The notes: generated by a model from the letters alone, not told the origin. A stretch of 64,000 bases of DNA from Aliiroseovarius sp. M344 (GCF_025140835.1 NZ_CP081153.1:2728001-2792000); one strand, 5' to 3'; positions 45,149 to 53,838 are shown, counted from the first letter of the stretch. Program-made: numbers and translations.

Positions 45149-46090
45149 CTAGGCCACGGACCAGAAATAGCGCGTCAGGTGGAAGAAAATGGGGGCGGAA
45201 AAGACCACACTGTCCAACCGGTCGATGAACCCGCCATGGCCTGCGATCAGGTGACCCCAGTCCTTCACCCCTTTGTCGCGTTTGATGGCAGACATCACAA
45301 GCCCACCGAAAAAACCCATCAGGGTGATGACGAGCGCTAGGCCTGCAGCTTCAAACGGTGAAAACGGCGTCATCCACCAAAGGCCTGCCCCGACAGCCGA
45401 GGCACTTAGAATTCCGCCCAGAAACCCCTCCCATGTTTTGGAAGGCGACAGGCGCGGCGCGATCTTGTGTCGACCGATCAGCTTGCCCCAGACATATTGC
45501 AGCACATCTGACAGCTGAACCACCACCACAAGGAAAGCGACCAGCAGCACGTTCTTGCCTTCGTATCCGGGAATGTTCAGCGACAGAAGCGCGGGGACAT
45601 GACTGGCCGCAAAGACACAGATCATCAATCCCCACTGGGTCTCAGCGACACGAGTCAGATAACCATCGGTATCGCCGTGAACGGCCACCACGATCGGCAA
45701 TAGCAAAAACGCATAGACAGGGATGAAGACCGAAAACATACCGTACCAATCCGCCCAGATCAGAGCGTATTGCACCGGCAGAATGACGAAGAAGCTGACC
45801 ACCAGCGCCCAGTGATCTGCCCGCCGCTTGGCGGTCAGGGTCAGAAACTCGCGCAGACCAGCGAAACTGAGCAGTGCAAACAGGATCACCACACCCGCCT
45901 GGCCGCCCAACATGGCCAGCGCCAGCAAAACCACCATGCCCCACCATGCATTGATCCGCGCGATCAGGTTCTCGACCACGTCATTGTCCGGCCCCATGCG
46001 GGATTTCAGCACCTGACCGACACCCGTCGCCACAACCAAGATGGCAAAGACCCCGCCAATGAGCGTAGTGAATTCTGCAGGGGCAGTCAT
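45149..46090 (-). CDS. cdsA: Phosphatidate cytidylyltransferase (CdsA family)
   Basis: A 313-residue integral membrane enzyme that makes CDP-diacylglycerol. It has about eight hydrophobic segments. The C-terminal signature includes 'SPSKTWEGFLGGI' (about residue 205) and 'AGHGGFIDRLDSVVFSAPIFF', which holds the catalytic Asp/Ser cluster. The ATG overlaps the plsC stop (ATGA). It is longer than E. coli CdsA by 25-30 residues. Placement after plsC and before the CDP-alcohol transferase orders the whole PA to CDP-DAG to phospholipid route. Confidence 0.92.
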   Translation of the reverse strand: MTAPAEFTTLIGGVFAILVVATGVGQVLKSRMGPDNDVVENLIARINAWWGMVVLLALAMLGGQAGVVILFALLSFAGLREFLTLTAKRRADHWALVVSFFVILPVQYALIWADWYGMFSVFIPVYAFLLLPIVVAVHGDTDGYLTRVAETQWGLMICVFAASHVPALLSLNIPGYEGKNVLLVAFLVVVVQLSDVLQYVWGKLIGRHKIAPRLSPSKTWEGFLGGILSASAVGAGLWWMTPFSPFEAAGLALVITLMGFFGGLVMSAIKRDKGVKDWGHLIAGHGGFIDRLDSVVFSAPIFFHLTRYFWSVA

Positions 46091-46725
46091 CGGGTCACCT
46101 CCTCTGCCAAAGTGACCAGTGCGGCTTGGGCCCGCGCAAGAAAGGCTGCCTTGTCCTCGTTTTCGACTACGTCGAGTGGATCGCCGAAGGTCACAGAGCA
46201 CAACAATGGCACAGGGATGACTTTGCCCTTCGGCATGACCGACGTCAGATTATCAATCCAAGTAGGCACAAGTTCCACGTCGGGACGCGCCTGCGCCAAA
46301 TGAAAGAGACCGGGCTTGAAGGGCAACAAGGTCTCATCCGTCGTGTTGCGCGTGCCTTCGGGGAACAAGATCAGGCTTGCACCATCGTCCAACGCCTCGG
46401 CCATTTGCGAAATAGGGTCATCTCGCCGCGTTTCCGGGTTTCTGTCAATCAGAACCGCGTTGAACACTTCGCGCCCGATGAAGGTCTTAAGCTTGCCGCT
46501 CAACCAGTAATCAGACCCGGCCACGGGGCGGGTTCGGGCGCGCAGGGTTGGCGGCAGGACTGTCCAGATCAGGACGAAATCGCCATTCGAACTATGATTG
46601 GCAAAATATATCCGTTGGCGCGACACCGGCTCGACGCCCTGCCATACCCCACGCACAGCCGTCACAACACGCGCAAACAGAGAAATCGCGTTGCCGGCCA
46701 ACAATGGCAGCGCCTTACGAAGCAT
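46087..46725 (-). CDS. plsC: 1-acyl-sn-glycerol-3-phosphate acyltransferase
   Basis: A 212-residue acyltransferase that adds the second acyl chain to make phosphatidic acid. The HX4D motif is NHSSNGDFV (about residues 43-51) and FPEGTR lies about residues 122-127. A TTG at 46737 and other in-frame codons further upstream exist; the ATG at 46725 is the best start that does not overlap the carbonic anhydrase gene (17-base gap). It is coupled to cdsA. Confidence 0.87.
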   Translation of the reverse strand: MLRKALPLLAGNAISLFARVVTAVRGVWQGVEPVSRQRIYFANHSSNGDFVLIWTVLPPTLRARTRPVAGSDYWLSGKLKTFIGREVFNAVLIDRNPETRRDDPISQMAEALDDGASLILFPEGTRNTTDETLLPFKPGLFHLAQARPDVELVPTWIDNLTSVMPKGKVIPVPLLCSVTFGDPLDVVENEDKAAFLARAQAALVTLAEEVTR

Positions 46726-46742
46726 CCGCCGGGCCAAACCGA

Positions 46743-47390
46743 TCAGACGGGCCGGAACGACTTGGACTTGGCGTCGTAGAACTCCAGACCGCCTTCGCCA
46801 ATATCGTTCCACAATCCGTGTAGCGACAGTTTGTCTTCAGCGACCGCATCCCGAACGAAGGGGAAAGTCATCAGGTTTTCCATCGACACGATCACCGCTT
46901 CTTTTTCAAGCGTGGGGCTGTCGATATCGGCATCATTGCCACCAAGCCGTTCGTATCCCGGACGCAGGATGTCCATCCAACGGCCCACGAACGAGGTTTT
47001 CTCGGCCAGTTCAGGCGCGCGCCCATGGCACATTTCGTGAAACCCTTTTACGCCGCCGCAGGTCGAATGACCCAGAACAATAACGTGGGCGACTTTCAGC
47101 GCTGTAACAGCATATTCGATCGCGGCAGATGTGCCGTGATAATCCCCGTCCGGTGCATATGGCGGCACCAGATTGGCGATGTTCCGGTGTAGGAAGAGCT
47201 CACCCTGATCCGCGCCAAAGATGGCGGTCACATGAACCCGCGAATCGCAGCAGGAAATAACCATCGCGCGCGGATGCTGTCCTTGCTCTGCCAGTCGGCG
47301 ATACCATGATTGGTTCTCAGCATATCCTGTGGCTTTCCAGCCCTGATAGCGTTGAACAAGATAAGACGGCAGCGGCTGCGCTTTTTCCAT
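46743..47390 (-). CDS. can: Beta-class carbonic anhydrase
   Basis: A 215-residue zinc enzyme that hydrates CO2. Zinc ligands are Cys47 in CCDSR (with the Asp/Arg dyad), His108 and Cys111 in GHSTCGG, all typical of the beta class. GGAGG lies before the ATG. It leads the minus-strand operon with plsC, cdsA and the CDP-alcohol transferase. Bicarbonate is needed by acetyl-CoA carboxylase, which gives a plausible reason for linkage to phospholipid genes (inference). Confidence 0.94.
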   Translation of the reverse strand: MEKAQPLPSYLVQRYQGWKATGYAENQSWYRRLAEQGQHPRAMVISCCDSRVHVTAIFGADQGELFLHRNIANLVPPYAPDGDYHGTSAAIEYAVTALKVAHVIVLGHSTCGGVKGFHEMCHGRAPELAEKTSFVGRWMDILRPGYERLGGNDADIDSPTLEKEAVIVSMENLMTFPFVRDAVAEDKLSLHGLWNDIGEGGLEFYDAKSKSFRPV

Positions 47391-47531
47391 GGGATCCTCC
47401 GGTTCCGGTTCTTTCCTATGTAGGCCGCAATCGTATGAAATTCGAGGTAATTTTGCAGTACCGGTATACGATTTCTTGAGGTCGTTACGTCACAATCGCG
47501 CTTGTGAGGGAATATTGCCAAGGGTGTGCAG

Positions 47532-47912
47532 GTGTCTGTTATTGTAAATTTGAACCACAGGGAAACCGTGCGGCTGGATCGTGCGCAATTGGAGCGGCTA
47601 TATGTTCAGCTTGGACCGGCCCGCGCCGACAAAGAAGTCAATCAATCGCTCGAAGACTTGGCGATTGGGCTGGCGAATGTGCAGAAAGCCCAACGGCGCG
47701 GTCAAACCGATGCGGTGCGCGACGGCATGCGAGATTTGATCGCGATCGCCAACAAAATCGGCATGACAAGCTTGGGCCGGGTCGCACGCGACGTGCTTGA
47801 TTTGTCGCAAGGCACCGATTTTGCCGGGTTCAGCGCGACATTGGCGCGACTTGGACGTATTGGCGAACGCAGCCTGATTGCGGTCTGGGATATCCAGGAT
47901 ATGTCGATCTAG
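47532..47912 (+). CDS. Conserved helical protein of unknown function
   Basis: A 126-residue protein with no recognised domain. It starts SVIVNLNHRETVRLDRAQLERLY and is mainly alpha-helical by composition, ending 'LIAVWDIQDMSI'. Its size and helix pattern recall an HPt-like bundle, but no phospho-His motif is visible. GTG 47532 has AGGG 7 bases upstream; a GTG two codons earlier also fits. It is divergent from can and upstream of the aminopeptidase gene by about 86 bases. I believe it is conserved in the family but cannot verify this. Confidence 0.65.
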   Translation: MSVIVNLNHRETVRLDRAQLERLYVQLGPARADKEVNQSLEDLAIGLANVQKAQRRGQTDAVRDGMRDLIAIANKIGMTSLGRVARDVLDLSQGTDFAGFSATLARLGRIGERSLIAVWDIQDMSI

Positions 47913-47998
47913 GCAAATCTCGGCCGTCGCAATCCTTGGCCTTGCGGAGACGCGCGGTGGCGTTAAGCTGTGCCCAATCTCAACGAGCCGAGGCCCAG

Positions 47999-49381
47999 AT
48001 GACCCTAACATTCGCCCCCGACACGCCCGATGCCATACCGCTTATTGTGATCGAGAAAGGTGACGATATCGTCTTGGGCGCATTGCCCGAACCCGTGCGT
48101 GTCTGGGCGAAAGCGAATGGGTTCCAAGGCACATTGGGTGAGGTGCTGGTGATGCCGGATGAAGTTGGCGCACCCGCCTTGGCCTTGGTCGGAAGCGGTG
48201 ACCCGGTGACGCGCGCGCGCAGCCGGTTTGGCCTGGCGGCAGCGCGCGCCAAGCTTCCCGCTGGCACATATCGGCTGCAGCACGCTTTAGAACCAGCAGC
48301 GCTGGAAAACGCAGCGCTTGGCTGGCTTTTGGAAGGCTATCGCTTCGACCGATATGCCAACCAGAAAGCCCCACAGGCGATGATCGTTCCGCCCGACGGT
48401 ATCGACACCAACCGGCTTGAGGTGATTGCCGCCGGCGAAGCCCTGACGCGCGACCTGATCAACACGCCGACCGAGGATATGGGCCCGGATGAGTTGGAAG
48501 CGGCAGTCCGAAGCTTGGCCAAGGATCATGGCGCACAGGTCAGTGTCACAGAAGGTCGCGATTTACTGGATAACAACTTTCCGATGATCCATGCGGTTGG
48601 ACGTGCTGCAGAGCGCGCTCCGCGCCTGATCGACATGCGTTGGGGCAAAACCGGGCCGACGTTGACGCTGGTGGGCAAAGGGGTGTGTTTTGACACCGGG
48701 GGGCTGAACCTCAAGCCCGGAGCCTCGATGGCTTTGATGAAAAAGGACATGGGCGGGGCGGCAACAGTGCTTGGCCTGGCGAAAATGATCATGTCGCTCG
48801 GGTTGCCGCTGCGGCTTCGCGTTTTGATCCCTGCGGTTGAAAACGCTGTGGCGGGAAATGCCTTTCGTCCAAGTGACATCCTGACATCGCGCAAGGGTTT
48901 GACGGTCGAGGTCAACAATACGGATGCCGAGGGGCGTTTGGTGCTGGCTGATGCGCTGGCGCTAGCAGATGAAGAGACGCCGGACCTGATGATCTCGATG
49001 GCCACATTGACCGGGGCAGCCCGGGTTGCGGTCGGCCCGGATTTATCGCCCTTTTACGCGACACAGCAGACGGATGCGGATGCCCTGCGCGTGGGCGCCT
49101 TGGCCGCCGCAGACCCGGTATGGGAAATGCCCTTTTGGGCACCCTATGAAAGCCTGATCGAACCCGGCATTGCAGATTTGGACAATGCACCAAAGGGCGG
49201 CTTTGCGGGTTCGATTACAGCCGCATTGTTCCTGAAACGATTTGTCACGGATACGCCGCGCTACATGCATTTTGATATCTATGGCTGGAACCCAACTGCC
49301 GCCCCTGCCCGACCCAAAGGCGGCGTCGGTATGGGCGCGCGGGCGCTTCTGGAAGCCCTGCCTGAAATGTTGGACTTGTGA
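47999..49381 (+). CDS. Leucyl aminopeptidase family (M17) protein
   Basis: A 460-residue metalloaminopeptidase that cleaves N-terminal residues from peptides in the cytoplasm. The M17 signature NTDAEGRLVLADAL (about residues 306-319) is complete, and the first metal site lies in GKGVCFDTGGLNLKPG, which ends with the catalytic-site Lys. It ends in overlap with the NlpC/P60 gene (TGATG), so both are translationally coupled. It is more like the PepB/short M17 branch than E. coli PepA, which is inferred from the N-terminus. Confidence 0.92.
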   Translation: MTLTFAPDTPDAIPLIVIEKGDDIVLGALPEPVRVWAKANGFQGTLGEVLVMPDEVGAPALALVGSGDPVTRARSRFGLAAARAKLPAGTYRLQHALEPAALENAALGWLLEGYRFDRYANQKAPQAMIVPPDGIDTNRLEVIAAGEALTRDLINTPTEDMGPDELEAAVRSLAKDHGAQVSVTEGRDLLDNNFPMIHAVGRAAERAPRLIDMRWGKTGPTLTLVGKGVCFDTGGLNLKPGASMALMKKDMGGAATVLGLAKMIMSLGLPLRLRVLIPAVENAVAGNAFRPSDILTSRKGLTVEVNNTDAEGRLVLADALALADEETPDLMISMATLTGAARVAVGPDLSPFYATQQTDADALRVGALAAADPVWEMPFWAPYESLIEPGIADLDNAPKGGFAGSITAALFLKRFVTDTPRYMHFDIYGWNPTAAPARPKGGVGMGARALLEALPEMLDL

Positions 49382-50202
49382 TGGACACCCGCTTAACCCC
49401 GGCAAATGATCACGTCGCCCATGAAAGCCTGCGCGGTACGATCGACGCCCCGACCTATACCAGCGGCACGTGGCGTCGCGTGGCCGTCGGTGTTGCCGAT
49501 ATTTTGCGAGCGCCTAATGGGACCCGCAACCGACAAGCGCTGTTTGGTGAACGCGTCTTGCAGCTGGACGACCGCGACGAATTTGCTTTCGTGCAGGCAG
49601 AAAAGGACGGCTATGTCGGGTATGTCGCCGCGTCTAAACTCATCGATGATGCGCTGGCGACACATTGGGTCAGCAATCTTGGGTCGCATCTATACCCTGA
49701 ACCCGACTTCAAGCAGCACCAGATCGACACGCTGTCGTTTGGCGCGCGTGTCACTGTGATCGGCACGTCTAACCGGTTTGCCGAAACTGACACCGGTCTA
49801 TTCCTGCCCAAAGCGCACCTGTGCCCAGTTGCTGAAAAGCGCCCCGATATCGTTGCCACTGCCGAGCTGTTTTTGGGCACGCCCTATCTTTGGGGCGGCA
49901 ATTCGCGCGATGGGATTGATTGTTCGGGTCTCGTTCAAACTGCGCTGAATGCAGCGGGCATTGAGTGCCCCGGAGACAGCGACATGCAGGAAGCACTGGG
50001 AGGTCCCATTGCAGATGGCACCCCACTGCAACGCGGCGACTTATTGTTTTGGAAGGGTCATGTGGCAATTGTTGTGGACGGTTCGCGGATGATTCATGCG
50101 AACGCCCATCACATGGCTGTCACTTACGAGGATATCGATGCAGCGATCACCCGCATTGAAAAGCAAGGTGATGGCCCCGTCACGGGTCGTAAACGCCTGT
50201 AG
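49381..50202 (+). CDS. NlpC/P60 (C40) peptidase with N-terminal SH3-like domains
   Basis: A 273-residue probable peptidoglycan or peptide amidase. The C-terminal third has NlpC/P60 residues: Cys181 (RDGIDCSGLVQTA), His227 (KGHVAIVVDG) and a third polar residue 'HANAHH'. Two SH3-like units lie before it (about 45-80 and 105-140). There is no clear signal peptide, so a role on muropeptides in the cytoplasm, with the neighbouring aminopeptidase, is possible. GTG 49378 is an alternative start. Confidence 0.85.
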   Translation: MDTRLTPANDHVAHESLRGTIDAPTYTSGTWRRVAVGVADILRAPNGTRNRQALFGERVLQLDDRDEFAFVQAEKDGYVGYVAASKLIDDALATHWVSNLGSHLYPEPDFKQHQIDTLSFGARVTVIGTSNRFAETDTGLFLPKAHLCPVAEKRPDIVATAELFLGTPYLWGGNSRDGIDCSGLVQTALNAAGIECPGDSDMQEALGGPIADGTPLQRGDLLFWKGHVAIVVDGSRMIHANAHHMAVTYEDIDAAITRIEKQGDGPVTGRKRL

Positions 50203-50203
50203 C

Positions 50204-50252
50204 TAAAGCGTTTCGAATGATCCCTGTCTCAGGTTTATTTCGTAGCGCTTTA
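50204..50252. repeat. Intergenic hairpin repeat, copy A
   Basis: TAAAGCG (50204-50210) and CGCTTTA (50246-50252) are complementary ends around GTTTCGAATGATCCCTGTCT. The first 30 bases (from GCGTTTCG to GGTTTA) are identical to copy B at 55436. The element fills the gap between the NlpC gene and the convergent DUF2794 gene, and overlaps the DUF2794 stop codon. It may serve as a bidirectional terminator. Confidence 0.85.
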
Positions 50253-50597
50253 GTCGACCGCGCGGATCAGTTTACGCTCCAACACTCGCAACACAGCGCT
50301 CAGATCGCCACCGCGCTTCAATATGCGGCCATCCATACCGATCACGGCATATTCCCCCTGCCGGTTGCGCAGCTTGGGGCGCTTTTCGATGCGATAGAGA
50401 GGGGTTTCCGCCGTGCGCCGAAAAACCGAAAAAACGGCGACCTCTCGCAGGAAGCTCATCCCATAGTCACGCCATTCGCCTGCTGCGACCATGCGACCAT
50501 ACAGGCCCATTATGGCACCAAGCTCCCGACGGTTGAAGACAACTTGGTCGGCCGGCTGGCCTTGCCCGGGAAAAGGCGTCAGGTTTTGCAAGTTCAT
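50250..50597 (-). CDS. DUF2794 protein
   Basis: A 115-residue soluble protein of a family confined largely to Alphaproteobacteria: 'VVFNRRELGAIMGLYGRMVAAGEWRDYGMSF' (about 20-50) and 'ETPLYRIEKRPKLRNRQGEYAVIG' are the diagnostic segments. No function is known. It is convergent with the NlpC gene and divergent from paaI across a 333-base gap. Confidence 0.85.
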   Translation of the reverse strand: MNLQNLTPFPGQGQPADQVVFNRRELGAIMGLYGRMVAAGEWRDYGMSFLREVAVFSVFRRTAETPLYRIEKRPKLRNRQGEYAVIGMDGRILKRGGDLSAVLRVLERKLIRAVD

Positions 50598-50741
50598 GCC
50601 TTCAGACTGCCGATCAATGGTAAATAAATCAATCCCTGCCTAGATTTGGCCGCGATATGGCACAAAAGTTAACACAAGACTTCCCTTTTGACGCCGCGTT
50701 AACCCAGCATATCTGATCCCGTAGAGAGAGTGAAAGCTCAG

Positions 50742-50785
50742 CCCGGTGCCGCAGTAACAGCCCCCAACCAGTTTGCGGCATCGGG
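50742..50785. other. Long stem-loop of unknown role
   Basis: CCCGGTGCCGCA (50742-50753) pairs with TGCGGCATCGGG (50774-50785), 12 bp with one G-U pair, around a 20-base loop. No T-tract follows on either strand, so terminator use is doubtful. It could be part of a leader or a small RNA. Confidence 0.4.
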
Positions 50786-50879
50786 TCTACGCATAGGGGA
50801 ATTCCTGTTTTCAACTCATTATTCGGCATCGCTGGCGCTAGTATCGCTTTGGCATACACACGCATTGACACAACACTAT

Positions 50880-50893
50880 TGACCGAACGGTCA
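50880..50893 (+). promoter_or_regulatory. TetR-type operator upstream of paaI
   Basis: TGACCGAACGGTCA is an inverted repeat of two TGACCG arms around AA. It lies 38 bases upstream of paaI and 9 bases after a TTGACA that could be a -35 element. ACCGAACGGT-type palindromes are known for TetR-family regulators, including PaaR, that control phenylacetate genes. A TetR gene lies at the end of this operon (52708), so autoregulation is likely. Confidence 0.55.
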
Positions 50894-50930
50894 GCTTTGT
50901 GCATCTTTGTTCCAACAAGCTGGGGGAATA

Positions 50931-51362
50931 ATGACACCACAAGACCGTGCAGAACGCGCCGCCAAAGTGATGTGGGACGATGATCCGGCCTCGCAAGGGT
51001 TGGGGATGTCCCTGGACATGATTGGGCCGGGTCAAGCTGTGATCTCGATGACAGTTCGTGACGACATGTCAAACGGGCACCGCATTTGCCATGGTGGATT
51101 CATTTTCACACTGGCCGACAGCGCTTTTGCCTTTGCTTGCAACAGCTATAATCACCGCGTCGTCGCCCAACATAACTCGATCACCTATCTGGCACCGGGC
51201 AAGCTGGGCGAAAAGCTAACGGCAACTGCTGTCGAGACAAGCCGCACAGGGCGTTCGGGCATCTATGATGTGACAGTCTCGGGCGAAGACGGGCGCGATA
51301 TCGCCATCTTCCGCGGCCATTCCCGCCAGATATCCGGAACCCATTTCGACGAAGACGACTAA
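50931..51362 (+). CDS. paaI: Phenylacetyl-CoA hydroxylated-intermediate thioesterase PaaI
   Basis: A 143-residue hotdog-fold thioesterase. 'MSNGHRICHGGFIFTLADSAFAFACNSY' contains the H-G-G-x3-T/D-x-A motif of PaaI. This enzyme clears dead-end CoA intermediates in the phenylacetate route. ATG 50931 has GGGGGA 5 bases before; 8 codons upstream are open but lack a site. It forms one unit with paaK and the TetR gene. Confidence 0.88.
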   Translation: MTPQDRAERAAKVMWDDDPASQGLGMSLDMIGPGQAVISMTVRDDMSNGHRICHGGFIFTLADSAFAFACNSYNHRVVAQHNSITYLAPGKLGEKLTATAVETSRTGRSGIYDVTVSGEDGRDIAIFRGHSRQISGTHFDEDD

Positions 51363-51396
51363 CACAGGGCGGGGGACGACCCGCCGGAGGAGAGAC

Positions 51397-52704
51397 ATGA
51401 AAGATCTGACGCCCCGCAAGGAAGACCTTGACGCGATCGAAATCGCGTCGCGTGACGAGATTGCCGCCCTCCAGCTTGAGCGCATGAAATGGTCGCTGAA
51501 ACATGCCTATGACAACGTGCCCTTCTATCGCAAAAGCTTTGATGACGCGGGCGTGCATCCCGACGATTTGAAATCGCTATCCGATCTGGCGAAATTTCCA
51601 TTCACGGTGAAACAAGACCTGCGCGACAACTACCCGTTTGGCCTGTTTGCCGTGCCGCGCGAACAGATTGCGCGCGTTCACGCAAGCTCCGGAACCACCG
51701 GGCAGCCCACCGTTGTGGGCTACACCAAAAACGATTTGACGATGTGGGCCGGCGTCGTGGCACGCTGCATGCGCGCCTCTGGCCTGCGTCCGGGCGACGT
51801 ACTGCACAACGCCTATGGCTATGGCTTGTTTACGGGCGGTCTGGGTGTTCATGGCGGTGCAGAAGCCGCTGGCCTGACGGTTGTACCCGTCTCAGGCGGC
51901 ATGACCCAACGCCAAGTGCGTTTGATCGAGGATTTCCGCGCCGATGGCATCACTGTGACGCCGTCTTACGCGCTGTCCATTCTGGATGAATACGCCAAAC
52001 AAGGCCTCGATCCGCGTAAAAGCCCCCTGAAAGTCGGCATTTTCGGTGCCGAACCGTGGACCAACAAAATGCGCCGCGAGATCGAAGAGGCGTTCGACAT
52101 GCACGCGGTCGACATCTATGGCCTGTCCGAAGTGATCGGTCCGGGTGTCGCCAATGAATGCGTCGAGACTAAAGACGGCTTGCATATCTGGGAGGATCAT
52201 TTCTACCCCGAAATCATCAATCCCGAGACAGGCGAAGTGGTCGAGGATGGCGAATTGGGCGAACTGGTGTTCACTTCGTTAACCAAGGAAGGCTTTCCGA
52301 TCATCCGGTATCGCACCCGCGATCTGACGCGTCTTCTGCCCGGCACCGCCCGGTCGATGCGCCGGATGGAGAAGATAACAGGCCGATCAGATGACATGAT
52401 CATCCTGCGCGGTGTGAACGTCTTCCCGACTCAGATCGAAGAGCAGCTTATGGACGTTCCTGCCCTTAGCCCTCATTTTCAGATCGAACTGGTCCGCCCC
52501 GGCCGCATGGACGAAATGCATATCCACGTTGAAATGGCTGAAGGGCAACCGCAAGATGGTGCCGAGGCTGCAGCACGTGCCTTGTCCGGCAAGATTAAAT
52601 CCAATGTCGGGGTCAGCGCCAAGGTGCATGTCGCAAAAAGCGGCAAGGTTGCGCGCAGTGAAGGGAAAGCGGTAAGGGTCGTAGACAACCGCCCGAAGGA
52701 GTAG
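51397..52704 (+). CDS. paaK: Phenylacetate-CoA ligase
   Basis: A 435-residue adenylate-forming enzyme that activates phenylacetate with CoA and ATP. The P-loop SSGTTGQPTVVGYT lies at about residues 97-110; 'FGAEPWTNKMRREIE' and 'DIYGLSEVIGPGVANECVE' are PaaK signatures; the A8 region is 'GRSDDMIILRGVNVFPTQIE'. A GGAGGAGA site precedes the ATG. Start of paaK is 34 bases after paaI. No ring-oxygenase paaABCDE genes are present in the window, so those must lie elsewhere. Confidence 0.93.
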   Translation: MKDLTPRKEDLDAIEIASRDEIAALQLERMKWSLKHAYDNVPFYRKSFDDAGVHPDDLKSLSDLAKFPFTVKQDLRDNYPFGLFAVPREQIARVHASSGTTGQPTVVGYTKNDLTMWAGVVARCMRASGLRPGDVLHNAYGYGLFTGGLGVHGGAEAAGLTVVPVSGGMTQRQVRLIEDFRADGITVTPSYALSILDEYAKQGLDPRKSPLKVGIFGAEPWTNKMRREIEEAFDMHAVDIYGLSEVIGPGVANECVETKDGLHIWEDHFYPEIINPETGEVVEDGELGELVFTSLTKEGFPIIRYRTRDLTRLLPGTARSMRRMEKITGRSDDMIILRGVNVFPTQIEEQLMDVPALSPHFQIELVRPGRMDEMHIHVEMAEGQPQDGAEAAARALSGKIKSNVGVSAKVHVAKSGKVARSEGKAVRVVDNRPKE

Positions 52705-52707
52705 CCG

Positions 52708-53298
52708 ATGCCGCGAGGGATCGCCCGCGACCACGAAGAAAAGCGTGCTGCCATCCGCAAGGGGGCTGCAGCCTATTTCGCTGAACATGGCTTTGATCGG
52801 GCGTCGATGACAGCCGCGGCCAAACACTGCGGCGTGTCGAAAGCGTTGATCTATCACTACTACGACAGCAAAGAAGCGCTGCTTTACGACATCCTCCATA
52901 CCCACCTGTCTGGGCTGCTGGCCCATGTCGAGGCAGCCCCGGAGACCGACGGCTTACGCGGCTTGGTCCGGGCGATCCTTCTTGCCTATCGTGGTGCGGA
53001 TGCAGAACATAAATTGCAGCTGGACAGTTTGGGCGTACTTACCCCCGAACAACAGGCACCGTTGATTGACCTGCAACGCCAGATGGTCGACATGATGGGT
53101 GCGGCCCTTCGCAAAGAAGCACCCGAGGCGTTCACCGGAAATGGCAATCTGCGCGCCGTGACCATGTCCGTCTTTGGCATTCTGAACTGGTATTATATGT
53201 GGAACCGGCCCGGAAAAGGGCTGGGTCGCGACGAATATGCCGACCTTGTTACCGACATGGTTTTGGGTGGCATCCACGCGCTCCGAAGTGCTGGCTGA
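52708..53298 (+). CDS. TetR-family transcriptional regulator
   Basis: A 196-residue repressor-type protein. Its helix-turn-helix reads 'IRKGAAAYFAEHGFDRASMTAAAKHCGVSKALIYHYYDSKEAL' in the first 60 residues; the remainder is a ligand-binding helical domain. It starts 4 bases after the paaK stop, coupled by GAAGGAG. The palindrome at 50880-50893 is its probable site and CoA-activated phenylacetate the probable inducer (inference from PaaR homologues). Confidence 0.85.
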   Translation: MPRGIARDHEEKRAAIRKGAAAYFAEHGFDRASMTAAAKHCGVSKALIYHYYDSKEALLYDILHTHLSGLLAHVEAAPETDGLRGLVRAILLAYRGADAEHKLQLDSLGVLTPEQQAPLIDLQRQMVDMMGAALRKEAPEAFTGNGNLRAVTMSVFGILNWYYMWNRPGKGLGRDEYADLVTDMVLGGIHALRSAG

Positions 53299-53388
53299 TT
53301 TGGTCGGCTTCGATCACAACCCTTTCATTTCCCTTTTTCTTTTCCGTGGATAAGATCGCTGCGACTTACCTCGTGAAAAGGACTATCC

Positions 53389-53838
53389 ATGACGTTTCTC
53401 AAACCGGCTTTCCTCGCCCTGACAATCAGCGCACCGCTAGCGGCCCCTTTGTTTGCCCATTCCGATGTGAAAAACCCGGTTGTGATGGAACGCATGAAAA
53501 TCATGGAAGCCATCAGAGGTGGGATGAAAACGCTGGGGGATATGGCAAAGGGAAAAACCCCGTTTGATGCCGACAAAGCCGCGGCGGCCCTAGCCATCAT
53601 CGGCACGAATGGGGAACTTGTGCCCGAAAAGTTTAAAGCCAAGGAAATGGACCCGGCTTCGGAAGCCCTGCCGGCGATCTGGGACAATTTCGAGGATTTC
53701 GTGGAAAAAACCGAAGATATGGTGATGGCCACAAAATCCGTTGGGACGATCAGTGACAAGGCCGCTTTGGGGGCTGCTTTGGGCCAAATCGGCGGCACCT
53801 GCAAAGCATGCCATCGCGATTATCGCGAAAAGAAATAG
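53389..53838 (+). CDS. Cytochrome c' (class II cytochrome c)
   Basis: A 149-residue periplasmic protein. A signal peptide ends near LFA-HS. A four-helix-bundle sequence follows, with the heme motif CKACH at the very C-terminus (Cys138, Cys141, His142), the class II layout. There is no distal Met in the usual c-type place. Cytochrome c' binds nitric oxide and can protect against it. AAAAGGA precedes the ATG. It stands alone; adhC and nnrS lie nearby. Confidence 0.87.
   Translation: MTFLKPAFLALTISAPLAAPLFAHSDVKNPVVMERMKIMEAIRGGMKTLGDMAKGKTPFDADKAAAALAIIGTNGELVPEKFKAKEMDPASEALPAIWDNFEDFVEKTEDMVMATKSVGTISDKAALGAALGQIGGTCKACHRDYREKK

Larger units (their letters stand above)
50598..50930. other. 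333-base intergenic region between DUF2794 and paaI
   Basis: No gene found; open frames on the minus strand have no family match. It contains the hairpin at 50742-50785, the operator-like palindrome at 50880-50893, and the paaI ribosome site GGGGGA just before 50931. Both neighbours are divergent, so their promoters lie here. Confidence 0.6.

Noticed and set aside
50629..51072. 147-codon minus-strand frame over the paaI promoter and start
   Set aside because: It overlaps paaI and the TetR-like operator, and no family match is visible.
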